A DNA stretch of 64,000 nucleotides from Sulfurovum indicum (GCF_014931715.1 NZ_CP063164.1:1488001-1552000); one strand, 5' to 3'; positions 41,874-51,840 are shown, counted from the stretch's first letter. The notes: a model not told the origin generated them from the sequence alone. Translations and numbers: made by a program.

Positions 41874-42431
41874 CTACAATCTCTGTAATTTCTTTAATCC
41901 TTCCTTCACCAACGTACTCGTATCACCGGAAGATCCGGCAAGTGCTTTCAGAATAGCCTCTTTTTTAAAGCCAAGACTCTCCAACGCCATCACCGCTTCA
42001 CCCATCGCACCTGAACTGCTGTCCTCTTCACTGCCATCGACAATAAAGTCTGCCAGCTCCACCAAAATGCGACTGGCTGCCTTGGGGCCGATACCGGGTA
42101 CACGTTTAAGCATCCCGACATCTTTGCCCGTTACTACTCTGGCAAAGGTTTCCGGTGTAAAGGTCGAGCAGACTGCCAATCCTACTTTTGGCCCTACACC
42201 ATTTATCTTGATGAGTGTATCGAACATCTTCTTCTCATTCATCTCCTTAAATCCGAAAAGTAGATTGGCATCTTCCCGTATCACCTGCGTGACATAGAGT
42301 TTCACCCTGCTCTCCTGTATGGCATTGGAAGTATTGATGGAGACTTGCACCTCATAGATAAGCCCGTTAACATTTATATGCACATATGTCGGATCTTTCT
42401 TCTCTACGATCCCTTCAATTCCCACGATCAT
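41874..42431 (-). CDS. ruvA: Holliday junction DNA helicase subunit RuvA
   Basis: 186 residues from ATG 42431 (GAGGA upstream): OB domain [20 protein letters not shown], HhH region [17 protein letters not shown] and [18 protein letters not shown], and the C-terminal RuvB-binding domain ([20 protein letters not shown]). It binds four-way junctions and loads RuvB. The gene is divergent from murJ, sharing about 140 bases of promoter DNA. Confidence 0.95.
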   Translation of the reverse strand: MIVGIEGIVEKKDPTYVHINVNGLIYEVQVSINTSNAIQESRVKLYVTQVIREDANLLFGFKEMNEKKMFDTLIKINGVGPKVGLAVCSTFTPETFARVVTGKDVGMLKRVPGIGPKAASRILVELADFIVDGSEEDSSSGAMGEAVMALESLGFKKEAILKALAGSSGDTSTLVKEGLKKLQRL

Positions 42432-42568
42432 TTTTCTGTCCTCTGTTTGAATTACCAGAGTATAACAATTCTTCAACAGCAAAGAGTAAAAATATGTCAA
42501 ATTGTTATGTTTTTATTTCAAATCAACATTACGCTAAAATACATCTATCTGATAATCCAAAGAGAATC

Positions 42569-43975
42569 ATGCGACTTAAATCGATCTTCACCAACAGTTT
42601 TGGCATCCTGCTTTCACGCATTACCGGTCTTGGAAGAGATATCCTTATGGCGTCGGCACTGGGGGCTTCAGTATGGTCGGATATGTTCTTTGTAGCCTTC
42701 AAACTGCCCAACCTTTTCAGACGTATCTTTGCCGAGGGGGCCTTCACGCAGGCGTTCATGCCCTCTTTCATTGCATCCAGACACAAAGGAGTCTTCGCAA
42801 CAGCGATCTTTTTGCGCTTTTTACTCTTTTTAATCTCTTTTTCGCTTCTTATTACCATTTTCCCGGATCCTGTAACAAAACTTCTTGCATGGGGATGGGA
42901 ATGGGAGCTTATTGAGCAGACCGCACCTTTGACTGCCATCAACTTCTGGTACCTTGACCTCATCTTTGTCGTCACATTTTTGGCAACCCTTTTACAGTAC
43001 AAAGAGCACTTTGCCACAACCGCTATGTCTACCGCACTGCTTAACATCTCTATGATTTGTGCACTGTGGATCTTCATGAAGGATGATCCCAAAACAGTTG
43101 CCTATGCACTCAGTTTTGCCGTACTCATCGGCGGATTACTGCAGGTAGCTGTACACCTTGTCACCCTCAAACATTTCAAACTGGACAGGCTGCTGCTTGG
43201 AGGGTGGAAATACCGTAATACAAAAGAGGTCAAGAGAGAAGAAGAACACTTTAAATCCCTTTTTCTTCCCGGAATACTTGGAAACTCCACCCCACAGATA
43301 TCTGCCTTTGTCGATACCATTCTGGCTACTTTTCTGATGACCGGTTCTGTCTCTTTTCTTTTTTACGCAAACCGTATTTTTCAGCTACCGCTTGCTATTA
43401 TTGCCATCGCTACGGCAACCGTACTCTTTCCTACAGTTTCAAAAGCTCTGAAGAATGGTCAGGAAGAGAAAGCCTACCAAAATCTTACCCAGGCATTCTG
43501 GCTGCTTGCCTTTCTTCTGGGTGCAGCCATGATCGGCGGTATACTGCTTGCCGAACCGATCATCTGGCTGCTCTTTGAGAGAGGAAAGTTCACACAGGCT
43601 GAAACCTTTGAAACTATGCGCGTACTTCAAATGTATATGATAGGACTGCTCCCATTCGGTATGGCAAAACTCTTCTCACTCTTTCTCTATGCTTCACACA
43701 GACACAGAAAAGCAGCAAAAGTTGCTATCTACTCACTGTTCACATCCGTCTCTTTTTCACTCTTGCTGATGCATCCCATGGGAGCTTCCGGACTGGCACT
43801 GGCAGGAAGCATAGGGGGGTGGGTACTGTTTGTCTTTACAGTTAAAGAGGTTGGATTCAACACATTGAAACGTATCCTTAAAAACAGACGTTCACTCTAT
43901 TTTCTTACCGTAATGCCGCCTTTTGCACTACTTATATATGAACTTAACCGCTGGCTGCTGACACTTATCCGGTAA
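42569..43975 (+). CDS. murJ: Lipid II flippase MurJ
   Basis: 468 residues from ATG 42569 with the MurJ/MviN opening SFGILLSRITGLGRDILMAS, FKLPNLFRRIFAEGAFTQAF and about 14 membrane helices; conserved FYANRIFQLPLAIIAIA and FERGKFT are present. It flips lipid-linked peptidoglycan precursor across the inner membrane. Upstream in-frame codons exist but overlap the ruvA start region and lack homology. Confidence 0.95.
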   Translation: MRLKSIFTNSFGILLSRITGLGRDILMASALGASVWSDMFFVAFKLPNLFRRIFAEGAFTQAFMPSFIASRHKGVFATAIFLRFLLFLISFSLLITIFPDPVTKLLAWGWEWELIEQTAPLTAINFWYLDLIFVVTFLATLLQYKEHFATTAMSTALLNISMICALWIFMKDDPKTVAYALSFAVLIGGLLQVAVHLVTLKHFKLDRLLLGGWKYRNTKEVKREEEHFKSLFLPGILGNSTPQISAFVDTILATFLMTGSVSFLFYANRIFQLPLAIIAIATATVLFPTVSKALKNGQEEKAYQNLTQAFWLLAFLLGAAMIGGILLAEPIIWLLFERGKFTQAETFETMRVLQMYMIGLLPFGMAKLFSLFLYASHRHRKAAKVAIYSLFTSVSFSLLLMHPMGASGLALAGSIGGWVLFVFTVKEVGFNTLKRILKNRRSLYFLTVMPPFALLIYELNRWLLTLIR

Positions 43976-44149
43976 GTTTTGCCATTGTCAAACATTTTAC
44001 GCTATATCTCACAGATCATCAATACCATCCCGGTATTTGCTCAAGCCTACAGATGATCTTGCAATTGACAACGGCTGTCAGGATTCAGGGGAAAGCTCAG
44101 CTATGATACCCGATACCCAATAAGGTTTTGGCTATAACGAATTTTTGGC

Positions 44150-44155
44150 TATAAT
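44150..44155 (+). promoter_or_regulatory. -10 box of cysS
   Basis: TATAAT in TTTTTGGCTATAATCAC, about 37 bases before ATG 44192. A near copy, TTTTGGCTATAACGA, precedes it by 21 bases, so the promoter may be duplicated. Confidence 0.6.
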
Positions 44156-44191
44156 CACTTTTCCAATTCTACACACAAGGTCAATACAGCC

Positions 44192-45589
44192 ATGTTCATC
44201 TTCGACAGTGTCACCAAAACAAAACGCCCTTTTGAACCCATCAAACCGGGAGAAGCCAGTATCTATGTCTGCGGTCCTACTGTCTATGATGATGCACATC
44301 TTGGACATGCACGCAGTTCCCTTGCCTTTGACCTGCTTTCACGTACCCTAAAAGTACTGGGATACAAGGTAACAATGGGAAAAAACTTTACAGACATCGA
44401 TGACAAGATCATCAAAAAGGTTGAAGAGACAGGCAAAAGTATGCAGGAGATAACTTCCTACTACATAGAACGCTATCTTGAAGAGATGGGTCAGCTTGGT
44501 ATACAGCGTGCAGATATCGAACCAAAGGCAACTGAATCACTCCAGGCCATTGAAGATATGATACAGACACTCATTGATAAAGGGTTTGCCTATATCGTCT
44601 CCAGCGGTGATGTCTATTTTGATACGGCAAAAGACAGCCATTACGGTGATATATCGCACAAAGTCAGTGATGATGACACACAAAGCCGTGTCGAACACAG
44701 TTCAGAGAAACGAAACCCCAAAGACTTTGCTCTGTGGAAAGCCTGCAAAGGTAAAGAGGATATCTGTTTCGAAGCACCCTTTTCCTCCGGCCGTCCGGGC
44801 TGGCACATTGAATGTTCCGCGATGATAGAGAAACATTTCAAAGGCAACGGCCAGTACAGCATCGATATTCATGGCGGAGGTGCGGATCTTCTCTTCCCGC
44901 ACCATGAAAATGAAGCAGCCCAGAGCCGCTGTGCAACGGGCCATGAACTTGCCAAGTACTGGATGCACAACGGCTTTGTACAGATAGACGGAGAGAAGAT
45001 GAGCAAAAGTCTTGGTAACAGTTTTTTCCTCAAGGATGCGCTCAAGGTCTATGATGGAGAAATACTGCGCTACTATCTCAATTCGGTGCATTACCGAAAC
45101 GACTTCAATTTCAATGAAGAAGACCTGCATACGGCAAAAAAACGCCTCGACAAACTCTACCGTCTTAAAAAACGGGTGCTCCCAGGGAAAGCCTCTGCTG
45201 TCAACAAGGAGTTCAAAAAAGCACTGCTCGATGCCATGGCAGATGACCTGAATATCTCTGTCGCACTCTCTGTCATCGATGAAATGGTAGCAGCAGCCAA
45301 TGAAAAACTTGATGCCAATCCCAAGGACAAGGCACTCAAAAAAGAGACCATTGCCAATATCGAATTCATCGATACTCTATTGGGGTTTGGCGGGAAAGAA
45401 CCTTTCTCCTATTTCCAAATCGGTGTTGATGAAGCGCTTAAAGAAAAGATCGAAGCACTCCTCGCAAAACGTACCGAAGCTAAAAAATGCAGAGATTTCA
45501 CTACCTCCGATGCCATCCGTGATGAACTTACCGCTATGGGTATTGTCATTATGGACACGCCTGAAGGTACAGTATGGGAGAGGGGCTGA
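44192..45589 (+). CDS. cysS: Cysteinyl-tRNA synthetase
   Basis: 465 residues: CGPTVYDDAHLGHARSS with the HIGH-type motif and Zn ligand, ECSAMIEKHFKGNGQYSIDI, HHENEAAQS, and KMSKSLGN. Full family length; charges tRNA-Cys in the cytoplasm. Its -10 box lies 37 bases upstream. Confidence 0.97.
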   Translation: MFIFDSVTKTKRPFEPIKPGEASIYVCGPTVYDDAHLGHARSSLAFDLLSRTLKVLGYKVTMGKNFTDIDDKIIKKVEETGKSMQEITSYYIERYLEEMGQLGIQRADIEPKATESLQAIEDMIQTLIDKGFAYIVSSGDVYFDTAKDSHYGDISHKVSDDDTQSRVEHSSEKRNPKDFALWKACKGKEDICFEAPFSSGRPGWHIECSAMIEKHFKGNGQYSIDIHGGGADLLFPHHENEAAQSRCATGHELAKYWMHNGFVQIDGEKMSKSLGNSFFLKDALKVYDGEILRYYLNSVHYRNDFNFNEEDLHTAKKRLDKLYRLKKRVLPGKASAVNKEFKKALLDAMADDLNISVALSVIDEMVAAANEKLDANPKDKALKKETIANIEFIDTLLGFGGKEPFSYFQIGVDEALKEKIEALLAKRTEAKKCRDFTTSDAIRDELTAMGIVIMDTPEGTVWERG

Positions 45590-45618
45590 TACAGACCCTA
45601 CTTTTATTGAGATTTAGG

Positions 45619-45624
45619 TATAAT
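45619..45624 (+). promoter_or_regulatory. -10 box of pyrD
   Basis: TATAAT in TTTAGGTATAATCTC, about 29 bases before ATG 45653. Confidence 0.55.
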
Positions 45625-45652
45625 CTCTCATTAATTCCCCATGGAGAACCCC

Positions 45653-46717
45653 ATGTCACTTTGTTCTTATGAAACCCTCAAAAAACTGCTTTTCAAACTT
45701 GATCCTGAAACCGCGCATACCCTGGCAGGTTTTGGTCTGAAAAGTGTTGTGCACTTTCCTGTACTGCTTCGCTACTTTGCCAAAAAGAATTTTGTTACAG
45801 ATCCGATGCTTGAACAGAAACTCTTTGGACGCAGATTCAAAAATCCGGTCGGACTGGGAGCAGGATTTGACAAAGACGGAGAGTATATCACTGCCATGCC
45901 TACCATGGGCTTTGGTTTTACCGAGATAGGTACGGTCACACCAAAACCGCAGGACGGGAACCCCAAACCAAGACTCTTCAGGCTTATCCAGGAACAATCT
46001 ATCCAAAATGCCATGGGCTTCAATAACAAAGGCAAAGAGTATATGCTCAAACAGCTTGACAAGCTCTACTTCTTCGACTACCCTGTTGGCATCAATATCG
46101 GAAAAAACAAAATGACTCCCGAAAAGGAGGCACTGAATGATTATGAGATACTCTTCAACGCATTCAAAGCGTATGGTGACTATATCGTTATCAACATCTC
46201 TTCCCCAAACACTCCAGGACTAAGGGATCTTCAGAATGAACAGTTCATCAAAGATATCTTTGCAATGGCAAAACGTATCACTGATCAGCCTGTACTGCTC
46301 AAGATCGCACCTGACATGACACCGGAGGATGCCATCGCTTTATGTCATACAGCCGTTGAAGCCGGTGCTGCCGGCATCATTGCAACAAATACTACTGTCG
46401 ACTACTCTCTCACCCCAAATGCAAAAGATTTTGGAGGTATATCCGGTGCACTGCTGACCCAAAAAAGCTATGAACTCTTCAAGGCGATCGGAAAAGAGCT
46501 TTACGGCAAAACCCTGCTCATTTCTGTAGGCGGCATCGACTCGGCTGAAGAAGCCTATAAGCGAATCAAAGCCGGTGCATCCCTCATACAGATCTACAGT
46601 ATGCTTATCTACAGAGGTCCTGCGCTTATTAAAGAGATCAATGAAGGACTCATTGATCTGTTAAAGAAAGACGGGTATAGTCACATCAGTGAAGCGATAG
46701 GCGCTGATCACCGGTAA
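45653..46717 (+). CDS. pyrD: Dihydroorotate dehydrogenase (quinone), class 2
   Basis: 354 residues. FMN-binding barrel with KNPVGLGAGFDKDGE, IGTVTPKPQDGNPKPRLFRL, NAMGFNNKG, catalytic Ser in NISSPNTPGLRDLQ, and late VGGIDSAEEAYKRIKAGASL. The N-terminal helices mark the membrane-associated class that passes electrons to quinone. ATG 45653 has GGAG 8 bases upstream and is preferred to ATG 45641. Confidence 0.95.
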   Translation: MSLCSYETLKKLLFKLDPETAHTLAGFGLKSVVHFPVLLRYFAKKNFVTDPMLEQKLFGRRFKNPVGLGAGFDKDGEYITAMPTMGFGFTEIGTVTPKPQDGNPKPRLFRLIQEQSIQNAMGFNNKGKEYMLKQLDKLYFFDYPVGINIGKNKMTPEKEALNDYEILFNAFKAYGDYIVINISSPNTPGLRDLQNEQFIKDIFAMAKRITDQPVLLKIAPDMTPEDAIALCHTAVEAGAAGIIATNTTVDYSLTPNAKDFGGISGALLTQKSYELFKAIGKELYGKTLLISVGGIDSAEEAYKRIKAGASLIQIYSMLIYRGPALIKEINEGLIDLLKKDGYSHISEAIGADHR

Positions 46718-46736
46718 TCGGTAATCAAATGAGGAA

Positions 46737-46858
46737 CAAGGAGTTGAGAATGAGGAACTGTAGTACGCTTTTTTTAAAAAAGCGCTTATTTGGAAGCAAA
46801 AGCATTGCAAAGCATTGCATACCCCTACTCATCACTCACTACTCATCACTTATCACTA
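46737..46858. repeat. Dispersed intergenic repeat with opposed tandem tracts
   Basis: Left tract of GAGTTGAGAATGAGGAAC type, then AGTACGCTTTTTTT and its inverse AAAAAAGCGC, an AGCATTGCAAAGCATTGCAT block, and a right tract ACTCATCACTCACTACTCAT in the opposed sense. The tandem-plus-GGTATGC layout recurs near 58120 and 63450. Here it is read through by the M16 frame. Confidence 0.5.
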
Positions 46859-48165
46859 AAAAAATAGTACTGACACTATTTTTGATCTCAGGAGTATCAA
46901 TGGCCAATTCATTGCCAAAACATTTTACAAAAACACTTAATAACGGACTGGAAGTAGTCGTAATCCCTATGGATAATGACTCAGGTGTTATCACAACAGA
47001 TATTTACTACAAAGTAGGAAGCCGAAATGAAATACTGGGTAAAAGCGGTATGGCACATATGCTCGAACATCTCAGTTTCAAATCGACAGAAAAGCTCAAA
47101 GAAGGGGAGTTCGATGTGATTGTCAAAGGACATGGCGGAGTCAACAATGCCTCAACCGGTTTTGACAAGACGCACTACTTTATCAAAACTGCCAGCAAGA
47201 ACCTGGGTATGACATTCGAACTCTTTGCAGAACTGATGCACAATCTCAAACTTACCGATGAAGAGTTTCAGAAAGAACGTGATGTGGTTGCAGAGGAGCG
47301 TAGGTTAAGAACAGATAACAACCCTATGGGCTATCTTTATTTCAGACTCTTCAATACCCATTATGTCTACCATCCTTATCACTGGCTTCCCATCGGCTTT
47401 ATGGAAGATATTCTAGAATGGAAGATCGAAGATATAAGAACTTTCTACCGCCAGTATTACCAGCCTGAAAATGCCATTTTAGTCGTTGCCGGAGACATAG
47501 ACCCGGAAACTGTCTTTAAGGAGGCACAAAAACAGTTCGGAAATATCAAAAACGAACACAAAATACCTGTTGTCAAAGCAGTTGAGCCCAAAATAGATGG
47601 TGCAAAACGAGTCACTCTCCATAAAGAGAGCAACCGGGTCGATACACTTGCCATTGCCTATGCCATTCCAAACTATGAACATGAAGACCAGGTAGTACTT
47701 TCAGCAATCAGCCATATTCTCAGTGCAGGCAAGAGTTCACGCTTTGAGAAGAAACTGGTACACGAAAAACATCTGGTCAATCAGATATACGGCTACAATA
47801 TGGAAATGAAAGATCCGGGGGTCTTTCTTATAATGGCGATGATTAACCCGGGTGTGAAGATAGAAGATGTTGAAAAAGAGATCCTCTCCGAACTTGAAAA
47901 ACTCAAGAAGGGAAATGTTACCCAGGCAGAACTTGACAAAGTCAAGATCAATACAAAAGCTGAATTCATCTATTCTTTAGAGAGCTCAAACTCTGTTGCA
48001 AGCCTTTACGGAGACTACCTGGCTAAAGGAAATCTTGAACCTTTACTTGAATATGAAGAGAAATTGGATAAAATAACACTCAAAGATATTAGTCGAGTGG
48101 CTAAGAAATATTTCGACCATAATTTTTCTACAACCGTCATTCTTAAGAAAGAAGAAGAAAAATAA
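46750..48165 (+). CDS. M16 family zinc peptidase (insulinase-like)
   Basis: Zinc site in GKSGMAHMLEHLSFKST (HxxEH) with the third ligand in VAEERRLRTDNNPMG; two M16 half-domains follow (LPKHFTKTLNNGLEVVVIP to residue about 230, and the PIGFMEDI to C-terminal part). Periplasmic processing peptidase by family. The start is uncertain. ATG 46750 has AAGGAG but encodes about 36 residues derived from an intergenic repeat; ATG 46901 also has AGGAG and matches the family core but cuts off a signal-like segment (KKIVLTLFLISGVSMA). The export signal therefore lies between the two, without its own Met. Confidence 0.88.
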   Translation: MRNCSTLFLKKRLFGSKSIAKHCIPLLITHYSSLITKKIVLTLFLISGVSMANSLPKHFTKTLNNGLEVVVIPMDNDSGVITTDIYYKVGSRNEILGKSGMAHMLEHLSFKSTEKLKEGEFDVIVKGHGGVNNASTGFDKTHYFIKTASKNLGMTFELFAELMHNLKLTDEEFQKERDVVAEERRLRTDNNPMGYLYFRLFNTHYVYHPYHWLPIGFMEDILEWKIEDIRTFYRQYYQPENAILVVAGDIDPETVFKEAQKQFGNIKNEHKIPVVKAVEPKIDGAKRVTLHKESNRVDTLAIAYAIPNYEHEDQVVLSAISHILSAGKSSRFEKKLVHEKHLVNQIYGYNMEMKDPGVFLIMAMINPGVKIEDVEKEILSELEKLKKGNVTQAELDKVKINTKAEFIYSLESSNSVASLYGDYLAKGNLEPLLEYEEKLDKITLKDISRVAKKYFDHNFSTTVILKKEEEK

Positions 48166-48171
48166 GTAACA

Positions 48172-48199
48172 TATTATTCTGAACAGATCCAGAATAATA
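48172..48199 (+). terminator. Stem-loop between M16 gene and dapA
   Basis: TATTATTCTG and CAGAATAATA form a perfect 10-bp stem around 8 bases, 6 bases past the M16 stop. No T-run; could be terminator or attenuator. Confidence 0.45.
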
Positions 48200-48242
48200 C
48201 CATTGACAAAATATTTATAGAAACAAAGAAGTAGGAACAGAT

Positions 48243-49139
48243 ATGAACAACTACATTACCGGTGCAACTACTGCACTCATCACACCATTGAAAAACGGCC
48301 AGCTTGATGAAGCTACCTATGCCAGACTTATTCAGCGACAGATAGATAACAACATCGATGCTGTCTGCCCTGTGGGTACAACAGGGGAGAGTGCCACACT
48401 CAGCCATGATGAGCACAAACGATGTATCGAAATCGCAGTTGAAGTATGCAAAGGCACCGATACGAAAGTACTTGCCGGTGCCGGGAGCAATGCAACCCAT
48501 GAAGCTATAGATATTGCAAAGCATGCAGCAGACTGCGGTGTCGATGCACTCTTCTCTGTCAGTCCCTACTACAACAAGCCTAGTCAGGAAGGACTCTATC
48601 AGCACTACAAAGCGATCGCAAGTGCCGTCGAAGTACCTTTCATGCTCTATAACGTACCCGGACGTACAGGTGTGGATATTCTCCCTGACACAGTCAAAAG
48701 ACTTTTTGATGACGTCCCCAATATCATGGGAATCAAAGAAGCCACAGGTTCCATCGAAAGAACCGTTGAGCTGTTGGCAAAAATACCGGACCTTTATGTT
48801 TTCAGCGGTGATGATGCGATCGATTTCCCTATCTTGGCAAGCGGCGGGAAAGGTGTAACCTCGGTAACATCCAATCTCCTTCCGGATATGAAAGCGAAGT
48901 TGGTCCATGCTGCACTTGCAGGAGACTTTAAAACAGCCAAAGCGATCAACGATGATCTTTTTGCTATCAATAAAGTACTCTTCTGTGAGAGTAACCCTAT
49001 TCCTATTAAAGCTGCAATGTACATTGCAGGTTTGACAGAGACACTTGAATACAGGCTGCCTCTCGTTCCGCCAAGCAGCGAAAACATGAAGAAGATCGAA
49101 GAGATCATGAAAAAATATACTATTGCAGGAGCAGCATAA
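48243..49139 (+). CDS. dapA: 4-hydroxy-tetrahydrodipicolinate synthase
   Basis: 298 residues: GTTGESATLSHDEHKRCIE, Tyr in PYYNKPSQEGLYQHY, Schiff-base Lys in NIMGIKEATGS. First step of the lysine/diaminopimelate branch, feeding peptidoglycan. Its TAA shares a base with the ATG of the following SDR gene (TAATG), so the two are coupled. Confidence 0.97.
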   Translation: MNNYITGATTALITPLKNGQLDEATYARLIQRQIDNNIDAVCPVGTTGESATLSHDEHKRCIEIAVEVCKGTDTKVLAGAGSNATHEAIDIAKHAADCGVDALFSVSPYYNKPSQEGLYQHYKAIASAVEVPFMLYNVPGRTGVDILPDTVKRLFDDVPNIMGIKEATGSIERTVELLAKIPDLYVFSGDDAIDFPILASGGKGVTSVTSNLLPDMKAKLVHAALAGDFKTAKAINDDLFAINKVLFCESNPIPIKAAMYIAGLTETLEYRLPLVPPSSENMKKIEEIMKKYTIAGAA

Positions 49140-49918
49140 TGTCAGAAATGAAAGGCAAAACCGTCGTTATCACAGGTGCAACGAAAGGCATCGGGAAAGC
49201 AGTTGCAGAGAAATTTGCCCAGAATGGAGTCAATGTGGCATTTACCTACAACTCCAACAAAGAAGCAGCTGATGAGATCGCCGATACACTCAGCAGTACA
49301 TATGGTATCAAAGCAAAAGCATACCCTCTTAACATTATGGACACCGATGAATTCAAACCGCTTTTTGAAGCGATAGACCAGGACTTTGACAGAGTCGATT
49401 TCTTTGTCAGCAATGCCATGATCTACGGCCGTCCGGTTGTCGGAGGATACGGTAAATTTATGAAACTCCGCCCCAAAAAAGGTTTGACAAACATCTATAC
49501 TGCAACAGTAGGTGCATTCGTAGCAGGTTCGCAGGAAGCTGCCAAACGTATGGAGAAAGTAGGTGGCGGGTCCATCGTAACACTCTCCTCTACAGGTAAT
49601 CTCATCTATATTGAAAACTATGCGGGCCATGGTACCAATAAAGCAGCGGTAGAAGCCATGGCTCGCTATGCAGCCGTCGAACTTGGAGAAATGGGTATCA
49701 GAGTCAACGCTGTCTCAGGTGGTCCAATCGACACAGATGCACTCAAAGCCTTTACCAACTATGAAGAGGTCAAAGCTGAAACCATCAAGCGTTCTGCACT
49801 TAACAGAATGGGCACTCCCGAAGATCTTGCAGGAGCGATCTATTTCCTCTGTACAGACGATGCCGGCTGGATCACAGGACAGACCATCGTAGTGGATGGG
49901 GGAACAACATTCCGCTAG
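49139..49918 (+). CDS. SDR family oxidoreductase, enoyl-ACP reductase-like (FabL type)
   Basis: 259 residues: NAD(P)-binding VVITGATKGIGKAVAEKFAQ, FFVSNAMIYGRP, catalytic Tyr and Lys in NYAGHGTNKAAVEAMARYAA with Y-x6-K spacing (enoyl-ACP reductases) rather than the usual Y-x3-K, and a C-terminal WITGQTIVVDGG. Likely involved in fatty acid elongation; in Campylobacterota a gene of this type regularly follows dapA. Substrate not proven by sequence. Confidence 0.85.
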   Translation: MSEMKGKTVVITGATKGIGKAVAEKFAQNGVNVAFTYNSNKEAADEIADTLSSTYGIKAKAYPLNIMDTDEFKPLFEAIDQDFDRVDFFVSNAMIYGRPVVGGYGKFMKLRPKKGLTNIYTATVGAFVAGSQEAAKRMEKVGGGSIVTLSSTGNLIYIENYAGHGTNKAAVEAMARYAAVELGEMGIRVNAVSGGPIDTDALKAFTNYEEVKAETIKRSALNRMGTPEDLAGAIYFLCTDDAGWITGQTIVVDGGTTFR

Positions 49919-49974
49919 CGTTAATAGTTAAGAGTTAAGAACAACCGTATAGTTATTTTAAAGGAGCAGGATAC

Positions 49975-50535
49975 ATGGCAAAATCACAGATATTCAATAT
50001 CCCCAACATCCTAGCCTTCATCCGTCTGCTCCTTGCACCGCTCATGTTCCTTTTTCTTGTCAACCAAGATGCTTCTTTCTTTCATGGAGTTCACCCTACC
50101 TGGCTCAACTACTTTGCTGCCTTCATCTTTGTAGTCGCTTCTGCCACTGACTTCTTTGACGGTTATATTGCACGAACATTCGATCAGATCACTGTTTTGG
50201 GCTCCATACTAGACCCTTTGGCAGACAAAATGCTTACACTTGCAGGTTTTCTTGGACTAATGATGCAGGATATGGCATCACCATGGGCGATCTTTCTCAT
50301 TCTTACCCGTGAACTCTTTATTACAGGACTTCGGGTTTCTGCCGTTTCTCAGGGACTTGACATTTCAGCTTCATGGATGGGAAAGATCAAAACTGTTGCC
50401 CAGATGATCGCTATAGGTTTTTTACTGATGCACTGGCCCGGAGGAGAACTTCTTCTATGGATCTCCGTTATTTTAACCCTCTATTCCGGATATGAGTATG
50501 TACGTGACTTCTTTAAACATACTTCCCTGACATAA
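49975..50535 (+). CDS. pgsA: CDP-diacylglycerol-glycerol-3-phosphate 3-phosphatidyltransferase
   Basis: 186 residues, four to six membrane helices, with the CDP-alcohol phosphotransferase signature DFFDGYIARTFDQITVLGSI followed by LDPLADK (all Asp and Arg/Gly positions kept). Makes phosphatidylglycerol phosphate. AAGGAGCAGG precedes the ATG. A GTTAAGAGTTAAGAAC intergenic tract separates it from the SDR gene. Confidence 0.93.
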   Translation: MAKSQIFNIPNILAFIRLLLAPLMFLFLVNQDASFFHGVHPTWLNYFAAFIFVVASATDFFDGYIARTFDQITVLGSILDPLADKMLTLAGFLGLMMQDMASPWAIFLILTRELFITGLRVSAVSQGLDISASWMGKIKTVAQMIAIGFLLMHWPGGELLLWISVILTLYSGYEYVRDFFKHTSLT

Positions 50536-50591
50536 CTGACACTGCATACTCTATATTAAATAGAGCCGTCTATTTACAAAAATCCAGATAT

Positions 50592-50635
50592 TGATTAAAA
50601 ATTAATCATATTAGATTAACCTATTCGTTTATAAT
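50592..50635 (+). promoter_or_regulatory. Porin promoter with palindromic operator
   Basis: A perfect palindrome TGATTAA - AAA - TTAATCA (50592-50608) lies about 21 bases upstream of a TATAAT box (50630-50635), itself 41 bases before ATG 50677. The palindrome overlaps the -35 area, a good place for a regulator. Confidence 0.55.
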
Positions 50636-50676
50636 CTGTTAATATTAGGCTCTATAAAACAAAACAAGGATATTAC

Positions 50677-51804
50677 ATGAAATTGACAAAACTTAGTTTA
50701 GTAGCGGCTCTTGCTATCAGCACTGCAGTTGCCGGTGGAGACATTGCACCAGTAGAACCGGTTGTTGAAGCACCTGCGGCAGAGGCATGCAATGCAAATA
50801 CAACTATCAATGGTAAAGCACAGCTTTACTATTATACTGATGACAGTATTGATCTTTTTGACAAAGACAGTAGTGAACTCGGTGCGGCAGTTACCCTCGA
50901 TATCACACATAAAATCAATGAAAACATCAGTGCCAACTTTACAGCTGTTGGATACACCAATCTTATTGATGAGAACTATCCAATGGAAGGTCAGACAACT
51001 GGTGCCTATCTTAATGTAGCAAACATCACTGCAAGCTATGAGAATACAACTTTCATCCTCGGTCGTCAGCTGCTTGACACACCAATGCTTGGAGGTTTTG
51101 ACTGGTTGCTTGCTCCAGGTAGCTTCGAAGCATATACCGTAGCAAACAGCTCTATTGAAAACATTACATTGGTTGGTTCATATGTAAAAGCCTGGAGACC
51201 AAATAACTCAGGTAATGACTTCATTGACCTTACAAATATTGGTGATGGAAACAACTGGACAGTTGGTGCAGCATATGACAACAAAACACTTAACGGAAGC
51301 ATCTGGTACTACAATGTAGATGCAGCAGCTTATACACAGGTTTATGTTGATGCAGGCTATAACTTCGCAAGTGTACAGCTGGCAGCACAATATGTTAATA
51401 CTGACTACGATACTGCTATAGATTCCGATCTTTTTGGTGTAAAAATTGCTGGGGAACTTGCAGGATTCTCACTCATGGCGGCATATGCTAATGTTTCTGA
51501 CAATATTGCAGGGTATGTCGGAAGAGATACAATATATACAAGTTCATGGAACACATTTACTTCCAACTCTGTAGGTGATGCTTTCAAAGTTGAAGCAGCA
51601 AATGAGTTTAACGGACTCTCTGCAACTGCCAGTTATGCATATTATGAGTATGAGCAAAGTACTGATAATGGACATGAATTTGACCTGATCCTTGGTTATG
51701 GACTGACTAACTGTATCTCTGCAGACCTTGTCTATTCCAATACAAACTATGGTAGTGCTGATGACATCAATGCACTTGAGATCATAGCTACATACAAGTT
51801 TTAG
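50677..51804 (+). CDS. Outer-membrane porin (Campylobacterota Opr/MOMP-like)
   Basis: 375 residues: signal peptide LSLVAALAISTAVAGG, a short PVEPVVEAP linker, AEACNANTTINGKAQLYYYT opening the barrel, repeated amphipathic strands (FILGRQLLDTPMLGGFDWLL, NWTVGAAYDNKTLNGSIWYY), ending LEIIATYKF with terminal Phe. A 16-18-strand general porin is likely. Strong promoter and a hairpin terminator after the gene suggest high expression. Confidence 0.85.
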   Translation: MKLTKLSLVAALAISTAVAGGDIAPVEPVVEAPAAEACNANTTINGKAQLYYYTDDSIDLFDKDSSELGAAVTLDITHKINENISANFTAVGYTNLIDENYPMEGQTTGAYLNVANITASYENTTFILGRQLLDTPMLGGFDWLLAPGSFEAYTVANSSIENITLVGSYVKAWRPNNSGNDFIDLTNIGDGNNWTVGAAYDNKTLNGSIWYYNVDAAAYTQVYVDAGYNFASVQLAAQYVNTDYDTAIDSDLFGVKIAGELAGFSLMAAYANVSDNIAGYVGRDTIYTSSWNTFTSNSVGDAFKVEAANEFNGLSATASYAYYEYEQSTDNGHEFDLILGYGLTNCISADLVYSNTNYGSADDINALEIIATYKF

Positions 51805-51840
51805 TCTGTAACTTTAAATCTCCAAAATTTTTGAATACAT

